A stretch of DNA of 64,000 nt from Nonomuraea muscovyensis (GTDB taxonomy: Bacteria; Actinomycetota; Actinomycetes; Streptosporangiales; Streptosporangiaceae). The notes below the pieces were generated by a model. The model did not search any database. It had not been told where the DNA came from and saw nothing but the letters and a program-made list of their open reading frames with translations. Shown here in pieces: positions 41,397 to 49,267 of this stretch. Made by a program: the position numbers and the translations under genes. The DNA lies in assembly GCF_014207745.1 (NCBI RefSeq), contig NZ_JACHJB010000003.1, positions 434,001 to 498,000 of the forward strand. The letters are read 5' to 3'. Every line of letters begins with the position of its first letter. Position 1 is the first letter of the stretch.

Positions 41397-42614
41397 TCAG
41401 CGCGCCTCGGCCAGCAGCTTGGCGAGCCGGCTCACGCCCTCCACCAGGTCCTCGTCGCCCAGCGCGTAGGACAGGCGGAAGTAGCCGGGCGTGCCGAACG
41501 CCTCACCCGGCACGACCGCGACCTCGGCCTCCTCCAGGATCAGCTCGGCCAGCTCCGCCGAGGAGGCGGGCCGCCTGCCCCGCAGCTCCCTGCCGACCAG
41601 CTCCTTGACTGAGGGATACGCGTAGAACGCCCCCTTCGGTTCCGGGCACAACACGCCCGGGATCTCGTTCAGCATCCGCACCATCGTCCGGCGCCGCCGG
41701 TCGAACGCCGCGCGCATCTCCGCCACCGCCGACAGGTCGCCCGAAACGGCGGCCAGCGCGGCCATCTGCGACACGTTCGCCACGTTGGAGGTGGCGTGCG
41801 ACTGCAGGTTGGTCGCGGCCTTGACCACGTCGGCCGGGCCGATCAGCCAGCCCACCCGCCAGCCCGTCATCGCGTAGGTCTTGGCCACGCCGTTGAGCAC
41901 GACGACCCGGTCGCCCAGCTCGGGGACGGCCGTGGCGATGCTGGTGAACTCCGTCCCGCCGTACACGAGGTGCTCGTAGATCTCGTCCGTGACGACCCAC
42001 AGCCCGTGCTCGGCCGCCCAGCGGCCGATCTCCACCGTCTGCTCGCGCGTGTGCACGGCGCCCGTCGGGTTGGACGGCGAGACGAACAGCAGCGCCTTGG
42101 TGCGCCCGGTGCGCGCCGCCTCCAGCTGCTCCACGGTCGCGAGGTAGCCGGTCGTCTCGTCGGTGACCACGTCCACCTGGACGCCGCCCGCGAGCTTGAT
42201 CGCCTCCGGGTACGTCGTCCAGTAGGGCGCCACCACCAGGACCTCGTCACCCGGATCGAGCAGCGTGGCGAACGCCTCGTAGACGGCCTGCTTGCCGCCG
42301 TTGGTCACCAGCACCTGCGACGGCTCCACCCGGTAGCCGGAGTCGCGCAGCGTCTTGGCCGCGATCGCCTCCTTCAGCTCGGGCAGGCCGCCGGCCGGGG
42401 TGTACTTGTGGAAACGCGGCTCGCGCGCCGCCGCCACCGCCGCCTCGACGATGTAGCCGGGCGTGGGGAAGTCGGGCTCGCCCGCGCCGAAGCCGATGAC
42501 CGGGCGGCCCGCCGCCCTCATCGCCTTCGCCCTGGCGTCCACGGCGAGCGTGGCGGACTCGGATATCGCGGAGATCCGCGCGGAGATGCGAGGTCGGTCA
42601 GACATGTCGTCCAT
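41397..42614 (-). CDS. aspC: Aspartate/aromatic aminotransferase (class I)
   Basis: PLP-dependent aminotransferase of about 402-405 residues. Key parts are VIGFGAGEPDFPTP (substrate entry), VTNGGKQAVYEAF, SPSNPTGAVH, the PLP Lys in VVVLNGVAKTYAMTGWRVGW and the substrate Arg in GYFRLSYALG. The natural start is probably MSDRPRISARISAIS at 42605, three codons in. It occupies the conserved position next to tRNA-Trp and secE. The annotation as aspartate aminotransferase is by family. Confidence 0.9.
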   Translation of the reverse strand: MDDMSDRPRISARISAISESATLAVDARAKAMRAAGRPVIGFGAGEPDFPTPGYIVEAAVAAAREPRFHKYTPAGGLPELKEAIAAKTLRDSGYRVEPSQVLVTNGGKQAVYEAFATLLDPGDEVLVVAPYWTTYPEAIKLAGGVQVDVVTDETTGYLATVEQLEAARTGRTKALLFVSPSNPTGAVHTREQTVEIGRWAAEHGLWVVTDEIYEHLVYGGTEFTSIATAVPELGDRVVVLNGVAKTYAMTGWRVGWLIGPADVVKAATNLQSHATSNVANVSQMAALAAVSGDLSAVAEMRAAFDRRRRTMVRMLNEIPGVLCPEPKGAFYAYPSVKELVGRELRGRRPASSAELAELILEEAEVAVVPGEAFGTPGYFRLSYALGDEDLVEGVSRLAKLLAEAR

Positions 42615-42774
42615 GCTCCCATGCCGCTCCCACGCCGCGCCTGACCTGGGCGATCAGAATGGGTTCGACGTAATGGGCAAGCACCGATACACTTTCGCCT
42701 GGTCGTACCGCCGCATGTCGCCGTGCGGTTCGGTCCAGGCAGTGAGTCGATCAGGGTAGTGTGGTTGACGACAT

Positions 42775-42847
42775 AGGGCACTGGCGCAATTGGTAGCGCA
42801 CCGGTCTCCAAAACCGGCGGTTGGGGGTTCGAGTCCCTCGTGCCCTG
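42775..42847 (+). tRNA. tRNA-Trp (anticodon CCA)
   Basis: A 73-base cloverleaf. The acceptor stem AGGGCAC pairs with GTGCCCT (discriminator G), the D arm is GCGCAATTGGTAGCGC, the anticodon stem CCGGT/ACCGG has loop CTCCAAA (anticodon CCA), and the T arm is GGGGGTTCGAGTCCC. The 3' CCA is not encoded. Its place before secE is conserved in actinobacteria. Confidence 0.97.
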
Positions 42848-42914
42848 CGAGTGCGGTCCGCGCAATAATGGCGTGTAAGCGCGCCGCAAACTGCGTTGGA
42901 TACGACAGATTCAG

Positions 42915-43169
42915 GTGAGGACTGTGGCGATCGACACGCGCGGCGAGACCGCAGGCAAGCCCAGTGGCGAGAAGAAGTCACGCACGTCGCCTGCCCTTTT
43001 CTACCGGCAGGTCGTCAACGAGCTCCGCAAGGTCATCTGGCCGACACGCAAGGACCTCGTCACCTACACCACGGTCGTTCTGATATTCGTTCTGATCATG
43101 GTTGGCATCGTGTACGGCCTCGACGCCGCGTTCGGCTGGGTCGTCCTGCGGGTCTTCGGCGGAGCCTGA
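42915..43169 (+). CDS. secE: Preprotein translocase subunit SecE
   Basis: A small Sec channel subunit, 84 residues or slightly fewer. A polar N-terminus is followed by FYRQVVNELRKVIWPTRKDL (the amphipathic surface helix) and one TM helix, TYTTVVLIFVLIMVGIVYGL. GTG 42915 or the GTG at 42924 may be used. It lies just upstream of nusG, as usual. Confidence 0.95.
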   Translation: MRTVAIDTRGETAGKPSGEKKSRTSPALFYRQVVNELRKVIWPTRKDLVTYTTVVLIFVLIMVGIVYGLDAAFGWVVLRVFGGA

Positions 43170-43245
43170 CCAGGAGTCGTCGCCGCCACCGGCTGACGGA
43201 GTCGCCATTCGATTCGACGAAATTCGACGGAAGAGGAAAGTCACC

Positions 43246-44004
43246 GTGTCCGAGTCTTCAGTGTCGGCCGAGGAGCCCCGCGACCAGTGGGGTGACGAGC
43301 CGGAAGAGGCCGTCGAGGCCGCTGAGGAGACCGTCGACGCCGAGGTCGCGGAGAGCGACGAGGCGACCGTCGAGGCTCCCGCCGCCGACGAAGACGGTGA
43401 CATCCTTCCCGACGTCGATCCCGTCGAGGAGTTCAAGCGCGGTCTGCGTGGCCAGCCCGGTGAGTGGTATGTGATCCACTCCTACGCGGGCTACGAGAAC
43501 CGCGTCAAGTCCAACATCGAGAGCCGCAACGTGTCGCTCAACATGGAGGACTACATCTACCAGGTCGAGGTGCCGACGCACACCGTCCAGGAGTTCAAGA
43601 GCGGCAAGAAGGTGCCGGTCAAGGAGCGCGTGCTGCCCGGCTACGTGCTGGTGCGCATGGAGCTGACCGACGAGTCCTGGGCCGCCGTCCGCAACACGCC
43701 GGGCGTGACGGGCTTCGTGGGCCTGTCCAACAAGCCGAGCCCGCTCAGCCTCGACGAGGTCGCCAAGCTGCTCGCCCCCGAGCCGTCCGAGGAGACCAAG
43801 AAGGCCACCACCAAGGCCAGCTCCGGTCCGGCGGTCGAGTTCGAGATCGGCGAGTCGGTCACGGTCATGGACGGCCCGTTCGCCACGCTTCCCGCCTCGG
43901 TCAGCGAGATCAGCCCCGAGTCGCAGAAGCTCAAGGTGCTCGTCTCCATCTTCGGTCGCGAGACCCCGGTCGAGCTGTCGTTCAACCAGGTCTCGAAGAT
44001 CTAA
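43246..44004 (+). CDS. nusG: Transcription termination/antitermination factor NusG
   Basis: A 252-residue NusG. A long acidic N-terminal extension (about 1-70) precedes the NGN domain, as in other actinomycetes (WYVIHSYAGYENRVKSNIESR, RVLPGYVLVRMEL). The KOW domain is at the end (VTVMDGPFATLPASVSEIS). The GTG at 43246 follows AGAGGAAAG; the longer frame upstream is rejected. It couples RNA polymerase with ribosomes or Rho. Confidence 0.95.
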   Translation: MSESSVSAEEPRDQWGDEPEEAVEAAEETVDAEVAESDEATVEAPAADEDGDILPDVDPVEEFKRGLRGQPGEWYVIHSYAGYENRVKSNIESRNVSLNMEDYIYQVEVPTHTVQEFKSGKKVPVKERVLPGYVLVRMELTDESWAAVRNTPGVTGFVGLSNKPSPLSLDEVAKLLAPEPSEETKKATTKASSGPAVEFEIGESVTVMDGPFATLPASVSEISPESQKLKVLVSIFGRETPVELSFNQVSKI

Positions 44005-44033
44005 GACGATCACATACACTTAGACGTTCGGCT

Positions 44034-44057
44034 GGCCGCCCCTCGCGAAGGGCGGCC
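44034..44057 (+). terminator. Hairpin between nusG and rplK (partial terminator)
   Basis: GGCCGCCC (44034-44041) pairs with GGGCGGCC (44050-44057), with an 8-base loop. A TACACT -10-like hexamer at 44015 could add a promoter for rplK. Confidence 0.45.
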
Positions 44058-44121
44058 TTCCGACATGTCCGGCCGCACCCGCGCCCGGACGGCATCACGA
44101 TCAGGACCCGGAGAAGGACAC

Positions 44122-44553
44122 ATGCCTCCGAAGAAGAAGATCGCGGCGCTCGTCAAGGTCCAGCTCCCCGCTGGCCAGGCCACGCCCGCACCGCCGGTCG
44201 GTACCGCCCTCGGTCCGCACGGCGTCAACATCATGGACTTCGTCAAGCAGTACAACGCTGCGACGGAGGCTCAGCGGGGCAACATCATCCCCGTCGAGAT
44301 CACCATTTTCGAGGACCGCAGCTTCACCTTCATCACGAAGACGCCCCCGGCACCCGAGCTGATCAAGAAGGCTCTGGGCCTCGACAAGGGCAGTGCGGTC
44401 CCGCACAAGGACAAGGTCGGCAAGCTCAGCCGCGAGCAGCTGCGCAGCATCGCCGAGACCAAGATGCCCGACCTCAACGCCAACGACGTCGAGGCCGCCG
44501 AGAAGATCATCGCCGGCACCGCCCGGTCGATGGGCATCACCGTCGCCGACTGA
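44122..44553 (+). CDS. rplK: 50S ribosomal protein L11
   Basis: A 143-residue L11 of the GTPase-associated centre, the target of thiostrepton. Motifs are KIAALVKVQLPAGQATPAPPVG and LGPHGVNIMDF. ATG 44122 follows GGAGAAGGA. Typical length. Co-transcribed with rplA. Confidence 0.98.
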   Translation: MPPKKKIAALVKVQLPAGQATPAPPVGTALGPHGVNIMDFVKQYNAATEAQRGNIIPVEITIFEDRSFTFITKTPPAPELIKKALGLDKGSAVPHKDKVGKLSREQLRSIAETKMPDLNANDVEAAEKIIAGTARSMGITVAD

Positions 44554-44612
44554 CCCTTTTTCGTCACCCGTGGGAGGGCCCAGCGCTGGCCCGCGGACCA
44601 CAAGGAGAAATC

Positions 44613-45332
44613 ATGCAGCGCAGCAAGGCGCACAAGGACGCCGCGGCGAAGATCGACCGCGACAAGCTCTACTCGCCGGCCGAGGCCGCGAAGCTCGCCA
44701 AGAGCACCTCGACCACCAAGTTCGACGCCACCGTTGAGGTGGCGCTGCGGCTGGGCGTCGACCCTCGCAAGGCCGACCAGATCGTGCGCGGCACGGTCAA
44801 CCTCCCGCACGGCACCGGTAAGACCGCCCGGGTCCTGGTCTTCGCGACCGGTGACCGTGCCGAGGCGGCCCGCGAGGCGGGCGCCGACATCGTCGGCGCC
44901 GACGAGCTGATCGACGAGATCGCCAAGGGCAACCGGCTCAACGAGTTCGACGCCGTCGTGGCCACCCCTGACCTCATGGGCAAGGTCGGACGCCTCGGCC
45001 GCGTCCTCGGCCCCCGTGGTCTCATGCCCAACCCCAAGACCGGCACGGTGACGCCCGACGTGGCCAAGGCCGTGACCGAGATCAAGGGCGGCAAGATCGA
45101 GTTCCGTACGGACCGGCAGGCCAACCTGCACTTCGTCATCGGCAGGACGTCGTTCGACGAGCGCAGGCTGGTCGAGAACTACGCCGCCGCCCTCGACGAG
45201 GTGCTGCGGCTCAAGCCGTCGGCCGCCAAGGGCCGCTACGTCAAGAAGGTCACCTTCTCGACCACCATGGGCCCCGGCGTCCCCGTCGACCCCAACGCGA
45301 CCCGCGGCCTCACGGCCGAGCTCGACGCGTAG
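44613..45332 (+). CDS. rplA: 50S ribosomal protein L1
   Basis: A 239-residue L1 of the stalk near the E site, often an autorepressor of the rplKA mRNA. Signature LGRVLGPRGLMPNPKTGTV is present. ATG 44613 follows AAGGAGAAA. The operon ends in a strong hairpin. Confidence 0.98.
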   Translation: MQRSKAHKDAAAKIDRDKLYSPAEAAKLAKSTSTTKFDATVEVALRLGVDPRKADQIVRGTVNLPHGTGKTARVLVFATGDRAEAAREAGADIVGADELIDEIAKGNRLNEFDAVVATPDLMGKVGRLGRVLGPRGLMPNPKTGTVTPDVAKAVTEIKGGKIEFRTDRQANLHFVIGRTSFDERRLVENYAAALDEVLRLKPSAAKGRYVKKVTFSTTMGPGVPVDPNATRGLTAELDA

Positions 45333-45347
45333 CCCCACCCGCACCAC

Positions 45348-45382
45348 CGACGGCCCCCGCCTGCACCAGGCGGGGGCCGTCG
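45348..45382 (+). terminator. Terminator of the secE-nusG-rplK-rplA block
   Basis: A perfect 16-base-pair stem (45348-45363 with 45367-45382) and a 3-base loop, 16 bases after the rplA stop. Confidence 0.75.
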
Positions 45383-45437
45383 CGTATCCGGACCCGGCAT
45401 GAGTACGGCATCGCCGTCCAGGCGTTACCGCGCCACC

Positions 45438-45473
45438 TTGACATACCAGTTGGTTATATTAATGATTGGTTAT
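45438..45473 (+). promoter_or_regulatory. AT-rich promoter with direct repeats before the arsR-like gene
   Basis: TTGACA stands at 45438-45443. TTGGTTAT occurs at 45450-45457 and 45466-45473. TAATGA at 45460 is a possible -10 (16-base spacer). The repeats are good candidates for autorepression by the ArsR protein. Confidence 0.4.
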
Positions 45474-45494
45474 GTGTAAGGAGGGGGATGTGGG

Positions 45495-45827
45495 GTGGAC
45501 CTCGACGCCACTTTCGCGGCGCTCGCCGACCCGACCCGCCGGGCGATCCTGGGCCGGCTCAGGGCGGGCGAGGCCACGGTGACGGAGCTGGCCGAACCGT
45601 TCGCCATGACCCAGCCGGCGATCTCGAAACACCTGAAGGTTCTCGAACGCGCCGGGCTGATCTCCCGTGGCCGGGACGGGCAGCGGCGGCCCTGCCGGTT
45701 GCGGGCTGACGCGCTCAAGGACGCCACCGACTGGCTGGAGGGCTACCGGAACCTGTGGGAGGACCGCTACCGGAGCCTCGACGGCCTGCTGGACGAGCTG
45801 AAGGAGAGGAACGGCCGTGATGAGTGA
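45495..45827 (+). CDS. ArsR-family transcriptional regulator
   Basis: A 110-residue winged helix protein: ALADPTRRAILGRLRAGEATVTELAEPF and MTQPAISKHLKVLERAGLISRGRDGQRRP. It lacks metal-binding cysteines, so it belongs to the non-metal group usually paired with SRPBCC genes. The GTG start follows GGAGGGGG. It overlaps the next gene by 11 bases. Confidence 0.88.
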   Translation: MDLDATFAALADPTRRAILGRLRAGEATVTELAEPFAMTQPAISKHLKVLERAGLISRGRDGQRRPCRLRADALKDATDWLEGYRNLWEDRYRSLDGLLDELKERNGRDE

Positions 45828-46413
45828 GATGGCCGATCGCTACCGGCGCCGAGCCGAGACGTTCGAACGCAAGGTCGTGTCCGTCCATCCGGACCAGTGG
45901 TCGCTTCCCTCGCCGTGCGAGAAGTGGACGGCCAGGGACGTGGTGCGGCACATCGTCGACATGCACGAGGCGATGCTGCGGCCCCTCGGGCGTTCCCTCG
46001 GCCCCGCGCCGTCGGTGGACGACGATCCGGTGGCGGCTTTCCGCGCCGCCCGCGCGGACGTGGAGGCGGTCCTGGACGATCCCTCGCTCGCCGGCAGGCC
46101 GTGCGACACCCCGGCCGGTCGCGTGCCGGCGGAGCGGCACATCGATCAGGTCCTCAGCGACGATCTCCTGCTGCACGGCTGGGATCTCGCCCGGGCGACG
46201 TTCCAGGACGACACGATGGATCCGGAGGACGTCGAACGCGCCTGGGCGGCGATGACGGCCCTGCCCGGGGACCTGGTGGAGAAGTTCCGCACGCCGGGCG
46301 CGTTCGGGCCTGGGGTGGAGGTCTTCGGCCCGGAGGTGAGCGTCGAGGACGACGCCCGCCTGCAGGACAGGCTGCTGGCCTTCATCGGCCGGGATCCGCG
46401 GTGGCGCCCGTGA
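45817..46413 (+). CDS. TIGR03086-type DinB/maleylpyruvate-isomerase-like protein
   Basis: A 198-residue protein of the mycothiol-dependent/DinB-like metal-binding superfamily. It shows LPSPCEKWTARDVVRHIVDMHEAM (first metal His), a second His region at VPAERHIDQVLSDDLLLHGWDLARAT, and the usual C-terminal helix. The function is probably mycothiol-linked, but the substrate is unknown. GTG 45817 or the ATG at 45820. The stop overlaps the SRPBCC start (GTGA). Confidence 0.8.
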   Translation: MMSEMADRYRRRAETFERKVVSVHPDQWSLPSPCEKWTARDVVRHIVDMHEAMLRPLGRSLGPAPSVDDDPVAAFRAARADVEAVLDDPSLAGRPCDTPAGRVPAERHIDQVLSDDLLLHGWDLARATFQDDTMDPEDVERAWAAMTALPGDLVEKFRTPGAFGPGVEVFGPEVSVEDDARLQDRLLAFIGRDPRWRP

Positions 46414-46949
46414 CCGTGCGGGTGACCGTGGCGACGCCGTCGGAGCGCGCGATCGTCATGACGCGGTCGTTCGAGGCGCCCCGCCGCCTGGTCTTCGCCG
46501 CGTGGACCAGGCCGGAGCTGGTCGCGCGGTGGTACGGCGCCCGGGGCTGGACGATCGTGGAGGCGCGGATCGATCTGCGGGTGGGCGGTGCCTGGCGGTT
46601 CGTCTGGGACGGCCCCGAAGGCGCCGCCATGGCCTGCGGTGGCACCTACCGTGAGATCGCCGAGCCGTCCCGGTTGTGCTACACCGAATCGTTCGACGAG
46701 CACTGGTATCCGGGCGAAGCCCTGGTCGGCCACGACTTCGCCGAGCGGGACGGCGTGACCACGCTCACCACGACCCACCTGTTCGCGTCCAGGCGGGCGC
46801 GTGACCTGGTGATCGCCTCCCCGATGGCGCGCGGGGTGTCGGAGGGGTTCGAACGGCTTGACGAGGTGCTGGGGGCGGGGGTCGGGGATGACCCTGGGTT
46901 TTCCCCGAGATCTTCGGGGAATACGGCAGTCCCGACAATCGACACGTAG
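46410..46949 (+). CDS. SRPBCC/AHSA1-like domain protein
   Basis: A 179-residue START-like fold: IVMTRSFEAPRRLVFAAWTRPELVARWYGARGW and GGTYREIAEPSRLCYTESFD are typical of AHSA1-type proteins encoded with ArsR regulators. The GTG at 46410 overlaps the previous stop by four bases. The last ~20 residues (SPRSSGNTAVPTIDT) are unlike the family and coincide with a hairpin at 46901-46921. The three-gene unit (regulator, DinB-like, SRPBCC) is a common small actinomycete cassette of unclear role. Confidence 0.82.
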   Translation: MTVRVTVATPSERAIVMTRSFEAPRRLVFAAWTRPELVARWYGARGWTIVEARIDLRVGGAWRFVWDGPEGAAMACGGTYREIAEPSRLCYTESFDEHWYPGEALVGHDFAERDGVTTLTTTHLFASRRARDLVIASPMARGVSEGFERLDEVLGAGVGDDPGFSPRSSGNTAVPTIDT

Positions 46950-46958
46950 GGTCGAAGC

Positions 46959-47786
46959 ATGCTGAAGCGCAGGATTAGTCTCGCCACCGCCGCGGCCGGC
47001 GCCGCCATGGTCGCGGTCGCGGTCGCCGGTTGTGGATCGAACGCGCAGCCCCTCCAGGTCAACCTGGCCGCCTCGGAGGTGCTCGCGCAGGCTGCGCAGA
47101 AGACGGCGCAGGCCAACAGCTACACCGTCGACGCGGTCGTCGACGTGACCCACCCCCAGGAGGGCGGCGGCAAGGTGCAGGGGCGGATGCTCTACCAGAG
47201 CAAGCCGCAACTGGCCGTCGACCTCACCCTCGACACGGTCGACCTGGGCCAGCGCAGCGTCCCCGGCGGCGTGCGGGCCGTGCTGCAGGGCGACACCCTG
47301 TACGTCAAGGTCGACGCGCTCAAGGAGATGCTGGGCGCCACCAAGCCCTGGATCAAGGTCTCGCTCACCGACGCCGACACCTCCGGCCAGGTCAAGCAGT
47401 ACCTCGACCAGATCCAGCAGTTCGATCTCGCCAGCGTGACCAAGATGACCACGGCCTCCAAGGACGTGAAGTCGGTCGGCACGGAGAGCGTCAACGGCGA
47501 GGACACCACCCACTACAGCGGCACGTTCCCCGTGGACGTGGCCGTGCAGCAGCTTCCCGCCGACAAGCAGGAGCAGGCGCGTAAGGGGATGGCGGAGCTC
47601 AAGGACGTGAAGTTCGACCTGTGGGCCGGCTCCGACGGGCTGCCCCGCAAGCTCGCGCTGAACGGCGCCAAGGACGGCGCGACGCTCAACGCCACGCTGT
47701 TCTTCAAGGACTTCGACAAGCCGGTCGACATCGCGGCCCCGCCCGCCGACCAGGTCGGTGAGCTGCCCAAGCGGACCACCAACTGA
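46959..47786 (+). CDS. LppX/LprG-like lipoprotein
   Basis: A 275-residue lipoprotein with lipobox VAGC (about 22-25). The fold resembles LolA/LppX, the half-barrel lipid-binding lipoproteins of actinobacteria (VLAQAAQKTAQANSYTVDAVVDV, LDQIQQFDLASVTKM). It may move lipids or glycolipids across the wall. The ATG follows a short gap after the SRPBCC gene. It is placed directly upstream of rplJ. Confidence 0.75.
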   Translation: MLKRRISLATAAAGAAMVAVAVAGCGSNAQPLQVNLAASEVLAQAAQKTAQANSYTVDAVVDVTHPQEGGGKVQGRMLYQSKPQLAVDLTLDTVDLGQRSVPGGVRAVLQGDTLYVKVDALKEMLGATKPWIKVSLTDADTSGQVKQYLDQIQQFDLASVTKMTTASKDVKSVGTESVNGEDTTHYSGTFPVDVAVQQLPADKQEQARKGMAELKDVKFDLWAGSDGLPRKLALNGAKDGATLNATLFFKDFDKPVDIAAPPADQVGELPKRTTN

Positions 47787-47793
47787 GAGCGAT

Positions 47794-47822
47794 TTGGAAA
47801 CTCGGCGGCCAGGCCGTAGTCT
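47794..47822 (+). promoter_or_regulatory. rplJ-rplL promoter
   Basis: TTGGAA (47794-47799), a 17-base spacer and TAGTCT (47817-47822). The -10 is identical to that of rpsL in this window. Confidence 0.6.
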
Positions 47823-47828
47823 GGTCGT

Positions 47829-48005
47829 TGCCAAAGACCGCCGGTCGTTGTCGGGTGCCTCAAGACCTGACGACCGAAGGATCCGCTTCGTGCGGACGGC
47901 CAGCGCAGGTGTGATGCGAGTTTCCCCACGTGGTTGATCCATGTGCGTGAGCCCCGTGCGCCCCTGCGCCCGGGGCCGTTCTCATTTCTGGGCCTTCCCG
48001 GCGGC
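47829..48005 (+). ncRNA. Ribosomal protein L10 leader (autoregulatory 5' UTR)
   Basis: The rplJ mRNA has a leader of about 190 bases with several pairing segments and ends in a GCCCCG/CGGGGC hairpin (47951-47976) followed by TTCTCATTT, which looks like an attenuator. Binding of L10 or L10-L12 to such leaders is established in bacteria. The exact fold and limits here are my estimate. Confidence 0.55.
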
Positions 48006-48023
48006 ACATCTGGAAGGAGGCCC

Positions 48024-48548
48024 ATGGCGAGGGCGGATAAGGCGACAGCGGTTGCCGAGCTCAAGAGCGAGTTCGAAGGCAGCGCTGCCGCCGTTCTGAC
48101 CGAGTACCGCGGTCTCACCGTTGCCCAGCTCAAGCAGCTGCGCGTCACTCTCGGTGAGAATGCGAAGTTCGCCGTGGCGAAGAACACCCTGACCAAGATC
48201 GCCGCCAACCAGGCCGGCGTGACGGGTCTGGACGACCTGCTGCTCGGCCCGACCGCCGTCGCCTTCGTCAAGGGCGACGTCGTCGAGGCGGCCAAGGGTC
48301 TGCGTGACTTCGCCAAGGCCAATCCCCTTCTGGTGATCAAGGGTGGCGTTCTCGAGGGCAAGGCCCTCGACGCCGCGGAGATCACCAAGCTCGCCGACCT
48401 CGAGTCCCGCGAGGTCCTCCTCGCGAAGCTTGCTGGCGCGATCAAGGCGAAGCAGAGCGCTGCTGCTGCGATGTTCGCCGCGCTGCCCACCAACATGGCT
48501 CAGCTGGCCGACGCCCTTCGCGCCAAGCGCGAAGAGGCGGGCGAGTAA
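48024..48548 (+). CDS. rplJ: 50S ribosomal protein L10
   Basis: A 174-residue stalk base protein. KATAVAELKSEFEGSAAAVLTEYRGLTV and VAKNTLTKIAA are typical. ATG 48024 follows GGAAGGAGG. It forms the stalk with L7/L12, encoded next. Confidence 0.97.
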   Translation: MARADKATAVAELKSEFEGSAAAVLTEYRGLTVAQLKQLRVTLGENAKFAVAKNTLTKIAANQAGVTGLDDLLLGPTAVAFVKGDVVEAAKGLRDFAKANPLLVIKGGVLEGKALDAAEITKLADLESREVLLAKLAGAIKAKQSAAAAMFAALPTNMAQLADALRAKREEAGE

Positions 48549-48617
48549 CTCGGGGATTGCCGCACATCCCGCGGTCCCGTTCCTAAATTTCGCAAGTTCC
48601 ATACGGAGGAAACCATC

Positions 48618-49010
48618 ATGGCGAAGCTCAGCACCGACGAGCTGCTCGACGCGTTCAAGGAGATGACCCTCCTCGAGCTTTCCGAGTTCGTGAAGCAGTT
48701 CGAGGAGGTCTTCGACGTCAAGGCCGCCGCCCCCGTCGCGGTCGCCGCCGCTGCCCCGGCCGCCGCCGGTGGCGAGGCCGCCGCTGCCGAGGAGCAGGAC
48801 GAGTTCGAGGTCGTCCTCGAGGCCGCCGGCGACAAGAAGATCCAGGTCATCAAGGAGATCCGCGCCCTCACGTCCCTGGGCCTCAAGGAGGCCAAGGACC
48901 TGGTGGACGGCGCTCCCAAGTCCGTCTTCGACGGCAAGGTCAACAAGGAGCAGGCGGAGAAGGCCAAGGCTGCCCTCGAGGGCGCCGGCGCCACCGTCAC
49001 CGTCAAGTAA
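48618..49010 (+). CDS. rplL: 50S ribosomal protein L7/L12
   Basis: A 130-residue stalk protein. The N-terminal dimer domain (LSTDELLDAFKEMTLLELSEFVKQFEE) is followed by an Ala-rich hinge and a C-terminal factor-binding domain, KIQVIKEIRALTSLGLKEAKDLVDGAP. ATG after CGGAGG. Confidence 0.98.
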   Translation: MAKLSTDELLDAFKEMTLLELSEFVKQFEEVFDVKAAAPVAVAAAAPAAAGGEAAAAEEQDEFEVVLEAAGDKKIQVIKEIRALTSLGLKEAKDLVDGAPKSVFDGKVNKEQAEKAKAALEGAGATVTVK

Positions 49011-49054
49011 CACCCTTCCGGGGCGCCCCACCGGCGCCTCGTCGAGGCTTTCGC

Positions 49055-49100
49055 CAGAAGGGGCGGCCACACCCAGGTGCCGGGTGTGCCGCCCCTTCTG
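49055..49100 (+). terminator. Terminator of rplJ-rplL
   Basis: A stem of 19 pairs with one bulged C (49055-49074 with 49082-49100) and a 7-base loop, about 45 bases after the rplL stop. Confidence 0.7.
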
Positions 49101-49207
49101 CATGCCCGGCCGAGGTGCGGTCCGGCGCGGGGGCACGCGGACGGGGCGCCACGCCCCTGCGTCACCTCGGCCGCGTCCGGCGTCTTCCGGGGGAGCGCCG
49201 TACCGCG

Positions 49208-49261
49208 CTCACGAGATTCTCATGCGGGGTTCATGGCACGCCGAGAGGCCGTTCCTAGCGT
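49208..49261 (+). promoter_or_regulatory. Three 11-bp-spaced CTCAT-like repeats and -10 before a GT39 gene
   Basis: CTCAC (49208), CTCAT (49219) and TTCAT (49230) recur every 11 bases, the pattern bound by OmpR/PhoB-type regulators. TAGCGT at 49256 is a likely -10, and the GTG start at 49268 suggests a leaderless mRNA. Confidence 0.45.
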
Positions 49262-49267
49262 GCGGTC

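Noticed and set aside
42757..42762. TAGTGT as promoter of tRNA-Trp
   Set aside because: No acceptable -35 lies 16-18 bases upstream; left unassigned.
46901..46921. Hairpin TTCCCCGA/TCGGGGAA as terminator of the ArsR cassette
   Set aside because: It lies within the coding end of the SRPBCC frame and has no T-run; the following lipoprotein gene starts too soon to be sure.
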